Source of the DNA: Candidatus Saccharibacteria bacterium UBA5152 | Lineage (GTDB): Bacteria > Patescibacteriota > Saccharimonadia > Saccharimonadales > UBA4665 | Assembly (NCBI GenBank): GCA_002413755.1 | Contig: DHXQ01000032.1 | Coordinates: 13,289 to 20,138, forward strand | Direction of reading: 5' to 3' | Length of the DNA: 6,850 nucleotides | Part shown: positions 5,625-6,850 of the stretch, in pieces | How the letters are laid out: each line of letters begins with the position of its first letter | How positions within the stretch are numbered: position 1 is the stretch's first letter | The notes under the pieces: generated by a model | Told to the model about the DNA's origin: nothing | Seen by the model: the letters and a program-made list of their open reading frames with translations, nothing else | Databases searched by the model: none | Position numbers and translations under genes: made by a program

Positions 5625-6571
5625 GGGTCGGTCTCCTCGGTTTTTTCGGCGTGTCTCTCTTCGTTAAGCGCGTGGCCGCCGAATTTGTTGCGCATCGCGG
5701 CCAGTAGTTGGGTTGAGAAATTGGTGCCGCTGTGGTCGGGGTTTTGGCTGGCGAGGCGCACGTCAAACGAGGCCTGGATACTTGGTAGCGGTATGCCTAA
5801 ATCTTTGGCTGTCTCGAGGGTCCAGCGCGCCTCGCCAGATTCGGCGACGAAGCCGTCGATGCCGGCCAGGGTTGGGTTCTCTGCCAGAGCCTCGGCGCTC
5901 AGCCGGTTGAGACTGGAACTTATGATACTTCCCTGTTGCCAGAGATTGCCGGCGGCTGCCAGGTCGAGTTCTTTGTAGGGGCCCTCGCGGAGCATGCGGT
6001 AGCCTTCGGCCAGGCTCTCCATGATGCCGTATTCGATGGCGTTGTGGACCATTTTGACGTAGTGGCCGGAGCCAGACGGTCCGAAGTGATGGTAGCCGCC
6101 GCTGGGCTTGGCCAGCGTTCGCAGGGCTGGCTCGACGATTTCGAAGCTGGGCTTGTCGCCACCGAGCATCATGCAGAAGCCATCCTTGAGACCCATGATA
6201 CCGCCGCTGGTACCGCTGTCGAGCAGGATCATCCCGTTGGCGACGACGACTTCATTGTGGCGGCGGGTCAGCCGGTAATCGGAGTTGCCACCATCGATGA
6301 TAATGCTGCCCTTCGGGATCAGGCTGAACCAGGTCGCCAGCTCGCTTTCGATTATCGCGGCTGGTAGCATAATCCACAGCACCACCTGTTCGCCATCTTT
6401 GAACTGGGCGGCGGCTTCTTGCTTGGTCTTGGCTGGGATGGCCCCGAAGCCGGCAGCAGCGTCGACCTTATCGGGACTGCGGTTGTGGGCGATGACTTTG
6501 TGGCCGTCCTGGGCTAATTTTTGACAGATTTGCATACCCATCCGGCCGAGGCCGCTAATAATAATTTTCAT
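5606..6571 (-). CDS. gnd: 6-phosphogluconate dehydrogenase, decarboxylating, short form
   Basis: It oxidises and decarboxylates 6-phosphogluconate to ribulose 5-phosphate, step three of the oxidative pentose phosphate pathway. The 321 residues fit the short class (about 300 residues, like B. subtilis YqeC), not the classical form of about 470. The Rossmann motif G-L-G-R-M-G is at 7-12. The cofactor loop reads H-N-R-S-P-D-K (29-35), and Asn-Arg-Ser at the end of strand 2 favours NADP over NAD. The substrate segment D-S-G-T-S-G-G is at 118-124. The catalytic segment K-M-V-H-N-A-I-E-Y places Lys173 and Glu180 seven apart, as in the sheep enzyme (183 and 190). The family core ends at R-N-K-F-G-G-H-A; a charged tail of about 20 residues follows and overlaps the zwf start. 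AAGGA (6585-6581) lies 9 bases before the ATG, and only 15 bases separate this gene from pgl. Confidence 0.95.
   Translation of the reverse strand: MKIIISGLGRMGMQICQKLAQDGHKVIAHNRSPDKVDAAAGFGAIPAKTKQEAAAQFKDGEQVVLWIMLPAAIIESELATWFSLIPKGSIIIDGGNSDYRLTRRHNEVVVANGMILLDSGTSGGIMGLKDGFCMMLGGDKPSFEIVEPALRTLAKPSGGYHHFGPSGSGHYVKMVHNAIEYGIMESLAEGYRMLREGPYKELDLAAAGNLWQQGSIISSSLNRLSAEALAENPTLAGIDGFVAESGEARWTLETAKDLGIPLPSIQASFDVRLASQNPDHSGTNFSTQLLAAMRNKFGGHALNEERHAEKTEETDPSNPPS
5633..5638 (-). promoter_or_regulatory. Shine-Dalgarno sequence that places the zwf start at ATC
   Basis: GAGGAG on the minus strand (5638 to 5633) is a near-perfect anti-16S complement inside the last codons of gnd. It is followed by an 8-base spacer and then ATC at 5624-5622, the ideal distance for initiation. 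The first in-frame ATG, at 5546, is far too distant to be served by it. In gnd these bases encode two Glu codons, so coding use could produce the match by chance. Confidence 0.65.
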
Positions 6572-6586
6572 ATGCTGAAGTCCTTT

Positions 6587-6850
6587 CTATCCGATTTGAT
6601 CATTATAGACATATGATTCTGGGAGTTGCTTGAGGATTTGGGCTGGTTGGACCTCAAGTGGCAGATCCTTCTCTGTTAAATTGGTGAGCGCCGTCAGCTT
6701 CTCAGCGCCAAATGCAAAGACGTAAGCCACGGTGACCTGCAGGATCGCCTTCGGTGTCAAAGTGATGCGCGTGAGACTGTCTGTCGGATAGCCAAACGCT
6801 AAATCCGCCGAACTGACCGCCGCTGAGCCTGGCAAAACGCCGGCTATGTG
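6587..6850 (-). CDS. pgl: 6-phosphogluconolactonase, C-terminal part (partial)
   Basis: The frame is open to the right edge and 87 residues are visible. They begin H-I-A-G-V-L-P-G, which aligns with the conserved D-G-H-T-A-S-L-F-P-G segment of 6-phosphogluconolactonases; the His, which belongs to the active site, sits exactly at the edge. S-L-T-R-I-T-L-T-P matches the family's E-R-I-T-L-T signature. The later part (F-A-F-G-A-E-K-L-T-A-L, then L-P-L-E-V-Q-P-A-Q-I-L) matches the helix with G-x-x-K and the following P-A-x-x-L stretch. The enzyme hydrolyses 6-phosphogluconolactone to 6-phosphogluconate, the step between Zwf and Gnd. It is the first visible gene of the minus-strand operon; its start and the operon promoter are beyond the window. 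The call depends on a short region but is strongly supported by gnd and zwf next to it. Confidence 0.85.
   Translation of the reverse strand, partial: HIAGVLPGSAAVSSADLAFGYPTDSLTRITLTPKAILQVTVAYVFAFGAEKLTALTNLTEKDLPLEVQPAQILKQLPESYVYNDQIG

Noticed and set aside
4254..5663. zwf as a pseudogene because it lacks a canonical start
   Set aside because: The frame is intact through all conserved motifs with no internal stop, the ribosome binding site is well placed, and the gene is embedded in a tight operon. A rare start codon explains it better than decay.
5397..5978. Plus-strand open frame of 193 codons across the gnd/zwf junction
   Set aside because: It is antisense to two well-supported enzymes, has no ribosome binding site of note, and its Ser/Arg/Leu-rich product is typical of a shadow frame.

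Overview
The window carries five complete protein genes and two gene ends cut by the window edges. There is no RNA gene, CRISPR array or recognisable insertion sequence. Base composition is slightly GC-rich, intergenic space is very small, and several neighbours overlap by a few bases. A compact operon for the oxidative pentose phosphate pathway (pgl, a short-form gnd, zwf), together with an actinobacterial-style CvpA/serine protease and a DPSG-type Nramp protein, suggests a Candidatus Saccharibacteria (TM7) or related small-genome bacterium. That placement is an inference from gene content, not from a marker gene.

Left arm (+ strand, 1-1472): the C-terminus of an ABC transporter ATPase is followed, with a one-base stop/start overlap (TAATG), by a complete MacB/FtsX-type permease. 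Together they look like a MacB-class exporter or a mechanotransmission ABC system. This pair converges on the Nramp gene, with only 18 bases between the two stop codons.

Middle (- strand, 1491-3084): a complete Nramp-family metal transporter has altered ion-site motifs (DPSG instead of DPGN, ISPY instead of a MPH-type motif). Its promoter has an exact extended -10 box but no obvious ribosome binding site. Upstream of the promoter lies a perfect 15-bp inverted repeat (2972-3031) that can also fold in other ways.

Right arm (- strand, 3085-6850): read in the direction of transcription, the operon runs pgl (partial), gnd, zwf, then a MarP-like membrane serine protease. The first three encode the three enzymes of the oxidative branch: glucose 6-phosphate to 6-phosphogluconolactone, then 6-phosphogluconate, then ribulose 5-phosphate. 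They supply NADPH and pentose for nucleotides. The protease start codon overlaps the zwf stop codon, so it is probably translationally coupled to zwf.

The most unusual point is the start of zwf. The conserved NADP-binding N-terminus (G-I-T-G-D-L-A-Q-R-K) is encoded upstream of the first in-frame ATG, and no ATG, GTG or TTG exists between that motif and the preceding in-frame stop. A strong Shine-Dalgarno sequence (GAGGAG) lies 8 bases before an ATC codon inside the 3' end of gnd. This suggests initiation at ATC. Less likely, a -1 shift at an A6 run would make a Gnd-Zwf fusion. No wholly new system is evident; the other genes belong to recognisable families.
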